Source: DAOPKN01 sp035391225 (lineage in GTDB: Bacteria > Thermotogota > Thermotogae > MWEM01). Taken from it: DNA of 64,000 bases. The stretch covers positions 184,736-248,735 of the forward strand of contig DAOPKN010000001.1 of the NCBI GenBank assembly GCA_035391225.1. The letters run 5' to 3'. Under the pieces are notes generated by a model. That model was not told the origin of the DNA, searched no databases, and saw only the letters and a program-made list of their open reading frames with translations. This document shows, one piece after another, positions 1 to 7,648 of this stretch. Each line of letters opens with the position of its first letter. Position 1 is the first letter of the stretch. The position numbers and the translations under genes were made by a program.

Positions 1-198
1 GGATTGAACCCCAATTCCTTTGATGGCCGCGGGAACTACGCCTTTGGCCTTTCGGAGCAAGTGATTTTCCCGGAAATCCGGGTAGAAAAGGTGAAACGAA
101 TCCAGGGAATGGATATCATCATCGTGACATCGGCACGCACCAACGAAGAGGCAAAAGCCCTGCTCGAAGAAATGGGCATGCCTTTCAAAATGGGTTAA
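1..198 (+). CDS. rplE: 50S ribosomal protein L5, C-terminal part
   Basis: The window opens inside this gene, so only the last 65 codons are seen; the frame runs from base 1 to the TAA at 196-198. The residues (NYAFGLSEQ, FPEI, then MDIIIVTSA and a final EEMGMPF) match the end of L5, the 5S rRNA-binding protein of the large subunit central protuberance. It is followed 14 bases later by rpsN with a GGAGG site in between, the standard spc operon order. Confidence 0.95.
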   Translation, partial: GLNPNSFDGRGNYAFGLSEQVIFPEIRVEKVKRIQGMDIIIVTSARTNEEAKALLEEMGMPFKMG

Positions 199-212
199 GG
201 AGGCGCAATTGC

Positions 213-398
213 ATGGCAAAAAAATCCATGGTAGCGAAGTGGAAGAGGCCCCAGAAGTTCAAAGTTCGGGAATATACCCGTTGCAAGGTATGTGGCCGTC
301 CACATTCCGTGTATCGTGAATTCGGATTGTGCAGGGTTTGCCTGAGAAAAATGGCGCTTGAAGGAAAACTGCCCGGCGTTCGCAAGGCAAGCTGGTAA
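213..398 (+). CDS. rpsN: 30S ribosomal protein S14, zinc-binding type
   Basis: A 61-residue S14 of the short, zinc-containing type: two CxxC pairs (CKVC and CRVC) frame a short loop, which is the four-cysteine zinc ribbon of this form. S14 sits in the head of the small subunit. The ATG follows a GGAGG site by a normal distance. Zinc-independent S14 proteins are longer (around 90-100 residues) and lack the cysteines, so this organism relies on the zinc form at least from this locus. Confidence 0.95.
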   Translation: MAKKSMVAKWKRPQKFKVREYTRCKVCGRPHSVYREFGLCRVCLRKMALEGKLPGVRKASW

Positions 399-418
399 GG
401 AGAGGAGGCAAGCGACAG

Positions 419-823
419 ATGTGGAGTGATCCCATAGCAGATATGCTGACCCGAATTCGGAACGCAAATTCCGTGTTCAAGGAAAGCTTGGAAGTGCCCG
501 CTTCGAACTTGAAGCGCAACATTTGCGAGTTGCTGAAACGGGAAGGGTACATCAGCGATTTTCGCTTTATCGAAGACAAAAAGCAAGGTACACTGAGCAT
601 AAAGATGAAATACACCGGGGCTCGCAGGAATCGAAGAAGAATCATCAATGGAATCGTGAAGGTTTCCAAGGGTGGAAGAAGAGTATACGTTTCAAAGGAT
701 AGCATCCACCGAGTGAAAGGCGGCCTGGGGATTGCCATTCTTTCGACTTCCAAGGGGATTCTCACCGATAAGGACGCCCGAAGACTCGGCGTCGGTGGCG
801 AAGTCCTGGCGTACATCTGGTAG
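419..823 (+). CDS. rpsH: 30S ribosomal protein S8
   Basis: A 134-residue S8, starting MWSDPIADMLTRIRNA and ending GGEVLAYIW, both typical of the family. S8 binds the central domain of 16S rRNA and in enterobacteria also represses the spc operon; whether it does so here cannot be judged. A GAGAGGAGG stretch precedes the ATG. It lies between rpsN and rplF as in most bacteria. Confidence 0.96.
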   Translation: MWSDPIADMLTRIRNANSVFKESLEVPASNLKRNICELLKREGYISDFRFIEDKKQGTLSIKMKYTGARRNRRRIINGIVKVSKGGRRVYVSKDSIHRVKGGLGIAILSTSKGILTDKDARRLGVGGEVLAYIW

Positions 824-842
824 AAAGGCGGAGGTGCTTGTA

Positions 843-1427
843 ATGGCAATTGATTTGAAAGATAAGAAGGTGGTTTCCCGCCTGGCGCAGAAAGCCATCG
901 ATATTCCACAAGGAGTTACGGTGGAAGTCCAAGAGGATTCCATGGTGGTGAAAGGTCCGAAGGGAAGCCTGGTGCAAAAAATCAACCCGATGGTTTTGGT
1001 GGAAAAAAGCGAGAGCCAGGTGCAGGTGAAGCCCAATCTCTCCCTTCTGAAGCGGGTGAGTGAGGCCAAAAACTTCCGCGCCATGACCGGAACATTTTTC
1101 GCCTTGATCAAGAATATGATCACGGGAGTGACCGAGGGCTTTTCCAAGGAACTGCGCATCGAGGGGGTTGGGTATCGTGCGCAACTGAAGGAGGAAACCC
1201 TTTCCATGAACCTGGGATACGCGCACGAGGTGAACGTCGAACCCCCGGAGGATGTTTCCTTCGAAGTACCCGCCCAAAACCGGATCATCGTGAAGGGCAT
1301 CAGTAAAGAAGTCGTGGGACAGGTCGCCGCGAATGTTCGCGCGTGGAGAAAGCCTCTTGTTTACGGCGGAAAAGGCATCCGCTACTTGGGTGAAGTGGTT
1401 CACACCAAGGAAGGCAAGAAGGGTTAA
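843..1427 (+). CDS. rplF: 50S ribosomal protein L6
   Basis: A 194-residue L6 with the usual two-lobed fold; the C-terminal half contains GIGYRAQL-like and GKGIRYxGE motifs, here GVGYRAQL and GKGIRYLGE. I place the start at the ATG at 843, which has a GGAGGTG site about 7 bases upstream; this gives a short extension (MAIDLKDKK) before the family start near VSRLAQKAIDIP. An in-frame GTG inside that extension would give the usual length but has a weaker ribosome site. The protein resembles the Thermotoga L6 as I remember it. Confidence 0.93.
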   Translation: MAIDLKDKKVVSRLAQKAIDIPQGVTVEVQEDSMVVKGPKGSLVQKINPMVLVEKSESQVQVKPNLSLLKRVSEAKNFRAMTGTFFALIKNMITGVTEGFSKELRIEGVGYRAQLKEETLSMNLGYAHEVNVEPPEDVSFEVPAQNRIIVKGISKEVVGQVAANVRAWRKPLVYGGKGIRYLGEVVHTKEGKKG

Positions 1428-1444
1428 GGAAAGGAGGGTTTCCC

Positions 1445-1813
1445 TTGATTAATCGTAAAGACCGAAAAGTTCTTCGAAAGCGCCGACATCTGCGGGTGCG
1501 AAAAAAGGTGAATGGCACGTCGCAAAAACCACGCATGGCGGTTTTTCGGAGCGAAAAGCATATTTACGTGCAAATCATTGATGACGTGAAGGGACATACC
1601 TTGGTCTCTTCTTCCACCATGGACCCGGAAATCCGGGGAGATCTTGCCAAAACCTGGGACAAGCAAGCCGCTCGAAAGGTGGGCCAGGCGATTGGCAAAA
1701 AGGCCACGGAGGCGGGAATCAACGAAGTCGTGTTTGACCGGGGTGGTTTCCAATATACCGGTAGAATCAAGGAACTTGCAGACGGTGCACGAGAAGCCGG
1801 CCTCAAGTTTTAG
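1445..1813 (+). CDS. rplR: 50S ribosomal protein L18
   Basis: A 122-residue L18, a 5S rRNA-binding protein. It begins at a TTG codon (MINRKDRKVLRKRRH) preceded by AAAGGAGGG, so the unusual start is well supported by its ribosome site. The basic N-terminus and the C-terminal VVFDRGGFxYTGRIKxLADGAREAGLxF block are diagnostic of L18. Spacing to rplF and rpsE is 15-17 bases. Confidence 0.95.
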   Translation: MINRKDRKVLRKRRHLRVRKKVNGTSQKPRMAVFRSEKHIYVQIIDDVKGHTLVSSSTMDPEIRGDLAKTWDKQAARKVGQAIGKKATEAGINEVVFDRGGFQYTGRIKELADGAREAGLKF

Positions 1814-1828
1814 CAGGAGGGATGGAAA

Positions 1829-2350
1829 GTGAATCCGAAACCAATGAACAACGAGACAGAACTGGAAGAAAGGGTTGTTGAGATCCGGCGTACCACGAAA
1901 GTGGTAGCGGGGGGAAAGAACCTTCATTTCAGGGTTGTTGCCGTTGTGGGTGATAAGAATGGACACGTGGGAATCGGGATTGGTACCGCGCGTGAAGTCC
2001 CCGAATCCATCAAGAAAGCCCTTTCGGAAGCAAGAAAAAACGTTGTGGAGGTGCCCATTTCCAAGGGGACGATTCCCCACGAAGTGTTGCAGAAGTTCAG
2101 TTCGGCGAAGGTTCTTCTCAAACCTGCGTCTCCCGGTACGGGTATCGTGGCTTCCAATGCAGTTCGTGCCGTCGTGGAACTTGCAGGTGTGAGCAACATC
2201 CTCACCAAGAACCTGGGTTCCAATTCCCCCGTCAACGTGATCAAGGCCACTTTCGAAGGATTGAAATCCTTGGAATCGCCCGCTTTCGTGGCCAAGAAGA
2301 GAGACCTCAAGGTTGCGGAGGTTTTCTTTGGAAAAGGCGAGGGGGATTAA
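1829..2350 (+). CDS. rpsE: 30S ribosomal protein S5
   Basis: A 173-residue S5. It begins at GTG after AGGAGGGATG. The N-terminal double-stranded RNA-binding-like domain (VVAVVGDKNGHVGIGIG) and the C-terminal domain (GTGIVASNAVRAVVELAG) are both present. S5 lies at the mRNA entry and decoding region of the small subunit and contributes to accuracy. The stop is followed two bases later by rpmD. Confidence 0.95.
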   Translation: MNPKPMNNETELEERVVEIRRTTKVVAGGKNLHFRVVAVVGDKNGHVGIGIGTAREVPESIKKALSEARKNVVEVPISKGTIPHEVLQKFSSAKVLLKPASPGTGIVASNAVRAVVELAGVSNILTKNLGSNSPVNVIKATFEGLKSLESPAFVAKKRDLKVAEVFFGKGEGD

Positions 2351-2352
2351 CC

Positions 2353-2550
2353 ATGGCGCGCATACGACTGACATTGGTCAAAAGCCCCATTGGGTACAAG
2401 TGGGACCAAAAGGAAACCATCCGCCGTTTGGGACTTCGAAAAATGCATTCAACCGTGGAGAAAGAGGCAACGGCCCCTGTATTGGGAATGGTCAATAAGG
2501 TCCGCCACTTGGTTGAAATGGAAATGATCGAAGATCAACCAGACGCGTAA
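2353..2550 (+). CDS. rpmD: 50S ribosomal protein L30
   Basis: A 65-residue L30 with the family pattern RITLVKSxIG (here RLTLVKSPIG), followed by RRLGLRKMHSTV and an ending MVxxVRHLVEME. It starts two bases after rpsE, which implies coupled translation. L30 is a small protein of the large subunit and is absent from some bacteria, so its presence is informative. Confidence 0.94.
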   Translation: MARIRLTLVKSPIGYKWDQKETIRRLGLRKMHSTVEKEATAPVLGMVNKVRHLVEMEMIEDQPDA

Positions 2551-2578
2551 ATTCTTGATCCGAGAGAGGAGGTAAGTT

Positions 2579-3028
2579 ATGGCACTCAAAATAGAAGACC
2601 TCAAACCCACTCCGGGTTCCAGGAAAAACAAGATTCGCGTTGGGCGTGGTCCTGGATCCACTAAGGGGAAGACGGCCGGTAAAGGGCACAAGGGGCAGAA
2701 AGCCCGTTCGGGCGGAGGTGCACGGGTTGGCTTCGAAGGAGGCCAAACACCCATTTACATGCGTTCTCCAAAGAAAGGGTTCAAAAATTTCACCCACAAA
2801 GTGTACGCCGAGGTCAATCTCGATACCCTCGAGCGACGCTACGACGCAAACGAAGAAGTGTCGGTGGAGTCATTGCTCGAAAAGAAGGTCATCCGAAAGG
2901 TTCTGGACGGCGTGAAAATACTCGGGAATGGAACCTTGTCCAAGCCTTTGAAAGTGCGCGCGCATGCGTTTAGCAAAAGTGCGCAAAGTAAGATCGAAGA
3001 AGCCGGCGGAAGCGTCGAGGTGATGTAA
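2579..3028 (+). CDS. rplO: 50S ribosomal protein L15
   Basis: A 149-residue L15. The glycine- and lysine-rich N-terminal extension (RVGRGPGSTKGKTAGKGHKGQKAR) that threads into 23S rRNA is clear, as is the globular C-terminal part ending EEAGGSVEVM. The stop codon TAA is immediately followed by the ATG of secY, so the two are translationally coupled. Confidence 0.95.
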   Translation: MALKIEDLKPTPGSRKNKIRVGRGPGSTKGKTAGKGHKGQKARSGGGARVGFEGGQTPIYMRSPKKGFKNFTHKVYAEVNLDTLERRYDANEEVSVESLLEKKVIRKVLDGVKILGNGTLSKPLKVRAHAFSKSAQSKIEEAGGSVEVM

Positions 3029-4318
3029 ATGTGGAAAGCCTTTCGAAACGCTTTTCGTATTCCTGAACTTCGGGACCGCATTTTTTTCACACTGTTGATG
3101 CTGATCGTGTACCGCCTGGGCGTGTATATCCCGATTCCCGGGATCAACTTGACCCAGTGGGCAAGCGTCTTCTCCGAGTTCCAGCAGGGAGCGGCCGGAG
3201 GCCTGTTCAGTTTCTACGACGTGTTTGCCGGAGGGGCGTTGCAACGCTTTTCCATTCTGATGATGTCGGTTACCCCCTACATCAACGCCTCCATTATTTT
3301 GAGCCTCTTGCAAAGCGTTGTTCCCGCGCTGAAAGAAATTGCGCGGGAAGGGGAAGAAGGAAAGAAGAAGATGGCAAAGATCACCCGTTACCTTACGGTG
3401 GGCTTGGCCGTTGTACAGGGTTTCGTGTTGAGCATTTCCATCGCACGAAATCCCGCGCTTATCGTCGAAGGCATTTCTCCGTTCTTCTTCGTGTTCGTGT
3501 CCACCCTGACGATCGTGGCGGGAACCATGTTTGCCATTTGGTTGGGGGAACGGATCACGGAAAAGGGAATCGGGAACGGGATTTCCGTTCTGATTTTCGC
3601 GGGTATCGTTTCCCGGTATCCCAGCTACGTCGGGCAAGCCATCGTGGGGCAGTTGGGGATCGTCGAATGGGTGATCCTCGTGGGAACCATGGCTGCGGTC
3701 ATCGTTGCCATTATCTACGTCCAACAGGGTGAGCGAAGGATCGCGGTGCAATACGCACGGCGCGTGAGTGGAAGAAGGGTGTACGGGGGTCAAACCACGT
3801 ACGTTCCGATCAAGGTCAACCAAAGCGGGGTTATTCCCATCATCTTTGGGCAAGCCATCATGATCATTCCTACTGCCATTGCGTCGCTTTCCAAGTCCCC
3901 AGGCGTGGAACGTTGGTTGGGAAATGGAGGGTACCTGTACCTCCCGCTGTATTCGCTGCTCGTTTTCTTCTTTGCGTACTTCTACAGCGTGATTTCCTTC
4001 GACGTGCACGACATTTCGGAGAACATCAAGAAGTACGGTGGCTTCATTCCGGGTATCCGCCCGGGGGCCCCGACGGAACGTTACTTCATGCGTGTGCTAA
4101 ACAAGATGACGTTCATGGGTGCCGTGTTCTTGGTCGTGATTGCCATCGTTCCGTACATCATGTCCTTCGCGTTGGGAGTCAGCATCTGGATCGGAGGAAC
4201 ATCGGCCCTGATCGCGGTGGGTGTAGCCTTGGATATCTTGCAGCAGATGGAAGCCCACATGATCATGCGCAACTACGAAGGATTCATCAAAAAAGGACGT
4301 TTGAAAGGAAGAAGGTGA
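3029..4318 (+). CDS. secY: preprotein translocase subunit SecY
   Basis: A 429-residue SecY, the pore of the Sec protein-conducting channel in the inner membrane. About ten hydrophobic segments are visible. The N-terminal FRIPELRDRIFFTLLMLIVYRLG, the GERITEKGIGNGIS motif and the cytoplasmic FIPGIRPGAPTERY loop that contacts SecA and the ribosome are diagnostic. It starts on the base after the rplO stop, with a GAGGTGAT ribosome site inside the end of rplO. Confidence 0.97.
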   Translation: MWKAFRNAFRIPELRDRIFFTLLMLIVYRLGVYIPIPGINLTQWASVFSEFQQGAAGGLFSFYDVFAGGALQRFSILMMSVTPYINASIILSLLQSVVPALKEIAREGEEGKKKMAKITRYLTVGLAVVQGFVLSISIARNPALIVEGISPFFFVFVSTLTIVAGTMFAIWLGERITEKGIGNGISVLIFAGIVSRYPSYVGQAIVGQLGIVEWVILVGTMAAVIVAIIYVQQGERRIAVQYARRVSGRRVYGGQTTYVPIKVNQSGVIPIIFGQAIMIIPTAIASLSKSPGVERWLGNGGYLYLPLYSLLVFFFAYFYSVISFDVHDISENIKKYGGFIPGIRPGAPTERYFMRVLNKMTFMGAVFLVVIAIVPYIMSFALGVSIWIGGTSALIAVGVALDILQQMEAHMIMRNYEGFIKKGRLKGRR

Positions 4319-4322
4319 TTTT

Positions 4323-4979
4323 TTGCAACCAGATAACTTGATTTTTCTTGGCCCTCCCGGTGCCGGAAAGGGAACGATCGCCAAGGCGCTGGTGCAGAAA
4401 TTACACGTTCCCCACATCTCCACGGGAGATATGCTCCGGGAAGCGGTTGCATCGGGAAGCCCCATTGGAAACAAGGCAAAGAGTGTCATGGAAGCTGGGG
4501 AGCTCGTTTCGGACGACTTGATGATTCAAATCGTGCGCGAGCGTCTGCAAAATCCCGACTGCGAAAATGGTTTCGTGCTGGACGGCTATCCGCGTACGGT
4601 GCCCCAGGCGGTGAGCTTGGAGAACCTGATGAACGAGTGGAAGCAGGAGATCAAAAGAGTGTTCCTGTTTGAGGTGGCCGAGGAAATCCTGGTGCAACGG
4701 ATCACGAATCGCAGGGTGTGCCCCAAGTGTGGCCGGGTGTACAACCTGGTTTCTCTCCCCCCGAAGTCCGAAGGGGTGTGTGACGATGATGGGGAACAGC
4801 TGGTGCAACGGAAAGATGATCGCGAAGACACGGTGCGCGAGCGCTTGCGGGTGTACCAGGAAAAAACCGCGCCCTTAGTCGATTTTTATTCCGAGAGAAA
4901 GAAAATCGTTACAGTGGACGGGGCAGCGGGTATTGACAGGGTATGTGAGATCATGTTAAATACCCTTGATGGAGAATAA
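4323..4979 (+). CDS. adk: adenylate kinase, zinc-lid type
   Basis: A 218-residue adenylate kinase (ATP + AMP to 2 ADP). The P-loop GPPGAGKGT lies near residues 10-18, and the AMP-binding region includes STGDMLR and DGYPRT. The LID domain carries CPKCG and later VCDDDG, a C-C-C-D zinc site of the Gram-positive type. The start is TTG, four bases after the secY stop, using a GAAGG site inside secY. The secY-adk-map order is standard. Confidence 0.96.
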   Translation: MQPDNLIFLGPPGAGKGTIAKALVQKLHVPHISTGDMLREAVASGSPIGNKAKSVMEAGELVSDDLMIQIVRERLQNPDCENGFVLDGYPRTVPQAVSLENLMNEWKQEIKRVFLFEVAEEILVQRITNRRVCPKCGRVYNLVSLPPKSEGVCDDDGEQLVQRKDDREDTVRERLRVYQEKTAPLVDFYSERKKIVTVDGAAGIDRVCEIMLNTLDGE

Positions 4980-4985
4980 ATTTCC

Positions 4986-5741
4986 TTGATAGTCCTTAAG
5001 CGTGCGGAAGAGATTGAGAAAATGCGGCGCCCAGGTGAAATCGTTGGGCGCTCGCTTCTGCTGGCATCTGAGCTTATTGCTCCGGGCGTTTCCACTGCAG
5101 AAATCAATCGCCAGGTAGAGGAGTTTATCCGCGAACAAGGAGCCATTCCCTCCTTCAAAGGATACGGTGGATTTCCCGCGGCCTGTTGTATTTCGGTGAA
5201 CGATGTCGTGGTACACGGAATCCCCTCGAAATCCCAGCTATTGAGGGATGGGGACATCGTATCCGTGGACGTTGGTGCGTTCGTGGATGGTTTCCACGGG
5301 GACGCTGCCCGCACATTCTACGTGGGAGGCATTTCCGAGGAGGCAGAGCGACTCCTTAGGGTGACACGCGAAGCCCTGGAAGTGGGGATTCGGACCATAG
5401 GTGATGGTGTCCTGTTGGGAAAGGTGTCGCATGCCATCCAGGAATTCGTGGAAAGCGCGGGTTTTTCGATCATTCGGGATTTCGTGGGGCACGGCATTGG
5501 CAAGCAACTGCATGAAGAACCGCAAATCCCCAATTACGGAAACCCCAGGAAAGGCCCCGTGATGCGAAATGGAATGGTCGTTGCCATCGAGCCCATGGTT
5601 TGCACGGGTGACTGGGGTGTAGAGGTGATGGAAGATGGTTGGACGGCACGTACCCGAGACCGTTCTCTTGCGGCTCATTTTGAGGATACCATGGCGATAA
5701 CACCCCGCGGGATAGAAATCCTAACGCGGATGGAGAAGTAA
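4986..5741 (+). CDS. map: methionine aminopeptidase, type I
   Basis: A 251-residue type I methionine aminopeptidase, which removes the initiator methionine after deformylation. All metal ligands and the catalytic histidine can be read: the two aspartates in VDVGAFVDGFHGDAARTF, histidine in GHGIG, glutamate in IEPM and glutamate in FEDT, with the substrate-side histidine in VVVHGIPS. The start codon is TTG six bases after adk, behind GATGGAG. Confidence 0.96.
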   Translation: MIVLKRAEEIEKMRRPGEIVGRSLLLASELIAPGVSTAEINRQVEEFIREQGAIPSFKGYGGFPAACCISVNDVVVHGIPSKSQLLRDGDIVSVDVGAFVDGFHGDAARTFYVGGISEEAERLLRVTREALEVGIRTIGDGVLLGKVSHAIQEFVESAGFSIIRDFVGHGIGKQLHEEPQIPNYGNPRKGPVMRNGMVVAIEPMVCTGDWGVEVMEDGWTARTRDRSLAAHFEDTMAITPRGIEILTRMEK

Positions 5742-5752
5742 GGGGGAGTGGG

Positions 5753-5980
5753 ATGCCGAAAGATAAAAGCGATGTGATCAAGGCGGAAGGCAAAGTTGTG
5801 GAAGCCCTTCCAAATGCTGTGTTTCGTGTGGTGCTGGAAAATAACCACCAGGTGATGGCCCACATTTCCGGAAAAATGCGGAAGAATTTCATCCGACTCG
5901 TTCCGGGAGACACCGTGATCGTTGAATTGTCCATCTACGACTTAACAAAGGGAAGAATAATCTATCGAAAAAAGGCCTGA
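5753..5980 (+). CDS. infA: translation initiation factor IF-1
   Basis: A 75-residue IF-1, a single OB-fold (S1-like) protein that binds the A site of the small subunit during initiation. The sequence VVEALPNAVFRVxLENxHxVxAHISGKMRKxFIRxxPGDxVxVELxxYDLTKGRIxYR is essentially the consensus. It sits between map and rpmJ in the usual place, 11 bases after map. Confidence 0.97.
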   Translation: MPKDKSDVIKAEGKVVEALPNAVFRVVLENNHQVMAHISGKMRKNFIRLVPGDTVIVELSIYDLTKGRIIYRKKA

Positions 5981-6004
5981 TTTTGGAAGGAGTGTGTGTC
6001 TACC

Positions 6005-6121
6005 ATGAAAGTGCGAGCTTCTGTGAAGCCAAGATGTGAATATTGCAAGGTTGTGCGGCGAAAAGGCCGAGTGCGCATCATCTGTTCCCGGAATCCAAAG
6101 CACAATCAAAAGCAGGGCTAA
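6005..6121 (+). CDS. rpmJ: 50S ribosomal protein L36
   Basis: A 38-residue L36, a very small basic zinc-ribbon protein of the large subunit. Cysteines at about 11, 14 and 27 and a histidine at 33 form the C-C-C-H zinc site. It begins MKVRASVKPRC and ends HNQKQG. The ribosome site is GGAGTG. It lies between infA and rpsM, its standard place. Confidence 0.96.
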   Translation: MKVRASVKPRCEYCKVVRRKGRVRIICSRNPKHNQKQG

Positions 6122-6144
6122 CAGTGAGGAGGTTGTTGAAGTAA

Positions 6145-6513
6145 ATGGCGCGTGTTTTAGGGGTTGAAATTCCAAACAACAAGAAGTTATTCGTGGCGTT
6201 GCAATACCTGTATGGTATTGGTCCCACCCGATCCGAGCAAATCATCGCGGAAACGGAATTGGACAGGGAAAAACGCGTGAAAGAATTGAACGAAGATGAA
6301 ATCCGGAAGATTACGCAGTACGTGAACGCCAACTACAAGGTGGAAGGGGAACTGCGGCAAGAGGTCCAGAAAAACATCAAGCGACTCGTGGAAATTGGGA
6401 GTTACCGTGGATTTCGCCATCGACTGGGACTTCCGGTGCGGGGACAGAGAACCAAAACGAATGCGCGGACCCGCAAAGGCAGAAAGCCCGGAATCGGCAA
6501 AAAAAAGAAATAA
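6145..6513 (+). CDS. rpsM: 30S ribosomal protein S13
   Basis: A 122-residue S13, located in the small-subunit head where it contacts the P-site tRNA and bridges to the large subunit. The RVLGVEIPNNK start, YLYGIG and the C-terminal RGxRHRLGLPVRGQRTxTNARTRKG block are diagnostic. It opens the alpha-operon part of the cluster, preceded by GAGGAGG. Confidence 0.97.
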   Translation: MARVLGVEIPNNKKLFVALQYLYGIGPTRSEQIIAETELDREKRVKELNEDEIRKITQYVNANYKVEGELRQEVQKNIKRLVEIGSYRGFRHRLGLPVRGQRTKTNARTRKGRKPGIGKKKK

Positions 6514-6531
6514 TGAGCAGGAGGTCTGGAG

Positions 6532-6924
6532 ATGGCTAAGAGAAAACCCGAAACCAAGAAGAAGAAACGATTAACCAGCGACCGCGGCCTGGTTAAGATC
6601 AAATCCACGTACAACAACACGATTATCACCATTTCTGACACGAACGGAAACGCCATTAGCTGGGCCAGCGGAGGTACGGTAGGGTACACTGGGTCGAAGA
6701 AAAGTACCCCGTACGCTGCACAGCTCGCGGCCGACCAGGTTGCGAAGGAAGTTGTGAAGCTTGGGCTCAAGCGTGTTGACGTGGTTGTCAAGGGCCCTGG
6801 TCCTGGCCGGGAGGCTGCAATCCGAACGTTGCAGGCAGCTGGCTTGGAAGTGGGATCGATCAAGGACGCGACACCCATTCCGCATAATGGGTGCAGGCCA
6901 AAAAAAAGACGCGGTATGCAATAA
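6532..6924 (+). CDS. rpsK: 30S ribosomal protein S11
   Basis: A 130-residue S11, a platform protein of the small subunit. The core includes STYNNTIITISDTNGN, ASGGTVGYTGSKKSTPYAAQ, GPGPGREAAIR and the terminal DATPIPHNGCRPKKRRG. The N-terminus is lysine-rich. It follows rpsM by 18 bases with a GCAGGAGG site. Confidence 0.97.
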   Translation: MAKRKPETKKKKRLTSDRGLVKIKSTYNNTIITISDTNGNAISWASGGTVGYTGSKKSTPYAAQLAADQVAKEVVKLGLKRVDVVVKGPGPGREAAIRTLQAAGLEVGSIKDATPIPHNGCRPKKRRGMQ

Positions 6925-6940
6925 AACAGGAGGTAAATGA

Positions 6941-7588
6941 ATGGCACGGTATACAGGACCATCATGCAAACTTTGCCGCCGTGAGGGCAAGAAACTTTAC
7001 TTGAAAGGAGACCGCTGCACGGCAAATAGCGACAAGGGGAAACCAAAGTGCGCTTTTGACCGTCGCCCACAGGTTCCCGGCCAGCATGGAAAATCGGGAC
7101 CTTCCAAGATCTCGCAGTACGGGTTGCAGCTTCGTGCCAAGCAGTCCATGAAGCGTACGTACGGCGTGTTGGAGAAGCAGTTCCGAAAGTACTTCGAGGA
7201 AGCACGACGCCGGGAAGGTGTCACGGGTGAGAACCTGGTGCGCATCACCGAATCACGGTTGGATAATGTTTTCTTTCGGGCCGGTTTTTGTGATTCGCGT
7301 GGGCAGGCCCGCCAATTGATTTCCCACGGGCACGTTTTGGTGAATGGGCGAAAAGTGAACATCCCTTCCTATCGGGTTCGCAAGGAAGATATCGTGGAGG
7401 TTTCCGAGAAAAGCCGGGGAATCGTTCCCATCAAGGCAGCTGTTGATAAAGCAAAACAGCGGGGCACCCCACCTTGGATGGAAGTAGACTTTGATGCTTT
7501 CAAGGCAATGCTGATTCGCTTTCCCGATCTGGAAGAAACCGGGTTGCAAGTGGACGTCCAGTCCATTGTGGAACTGTACTCCAAGTAA
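6941..7588 (+). CDS. rpsD: 30S ribosomal protein S4, zinc-binding form
   Basis: A 215-residue S4. The first 40 residues carry four cysteines (C9, C12, C26, C37) as in zinc-binding S4 proteins, and an S4 RNA-binding domain follows (RLDNVFFRAGF, RGQARQLISHGHVLVNG). S4 nucleates 16S rRNA folding and in some bacteria represses the alpha operon. A GC-rich hairpin lies just downstream, before rpoA. Confidence 0.96.
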   Translation: MARYTGPSCKLCRREGKKLYLKGDRCTANSDKGKPKCAFDRRPQVPGQHGKSGPSKISQYGLQLRAKQSMKRTYGVLEKQFRKYFEEARRREGVTGENLVRITESRLDNVFFRAGFCDSRGQARQLISHGHVLVNGRKVNIPSYRVRKEDIVEVSEKSRGIVPIKAAVDKAKQRGTPPWMEVDFDAFKAMLIRFPDLEETGLQVDVQSIVELYSK

Positions 7589-7593
7589 TTTTC

Positions 7594-7616
7594 GGGGAGG
7601 TCCCCCGGGGCCTTTT
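7594..7616 (+). promoter_or_regulatory. possible attenuator hairpin between rpsD and rpoA
   Basis: The 60-base gap between rpsD and rpoA holds a GC-rich inverted repeat: GGTCC can pair with GGGCC across a short C-rich loop, or GGGG with CCCC slightly upstream, followed by a short TTTTCC run. It could damp read-through into rpoA or be an S4 target. The T-run is short and the stem brief, so a weak role or none is equally possible. Confidence 0.3.
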
Positions 7617-7648
7617 CCTATGCCGTTGAGACGGGAGGGATGTCTTGA

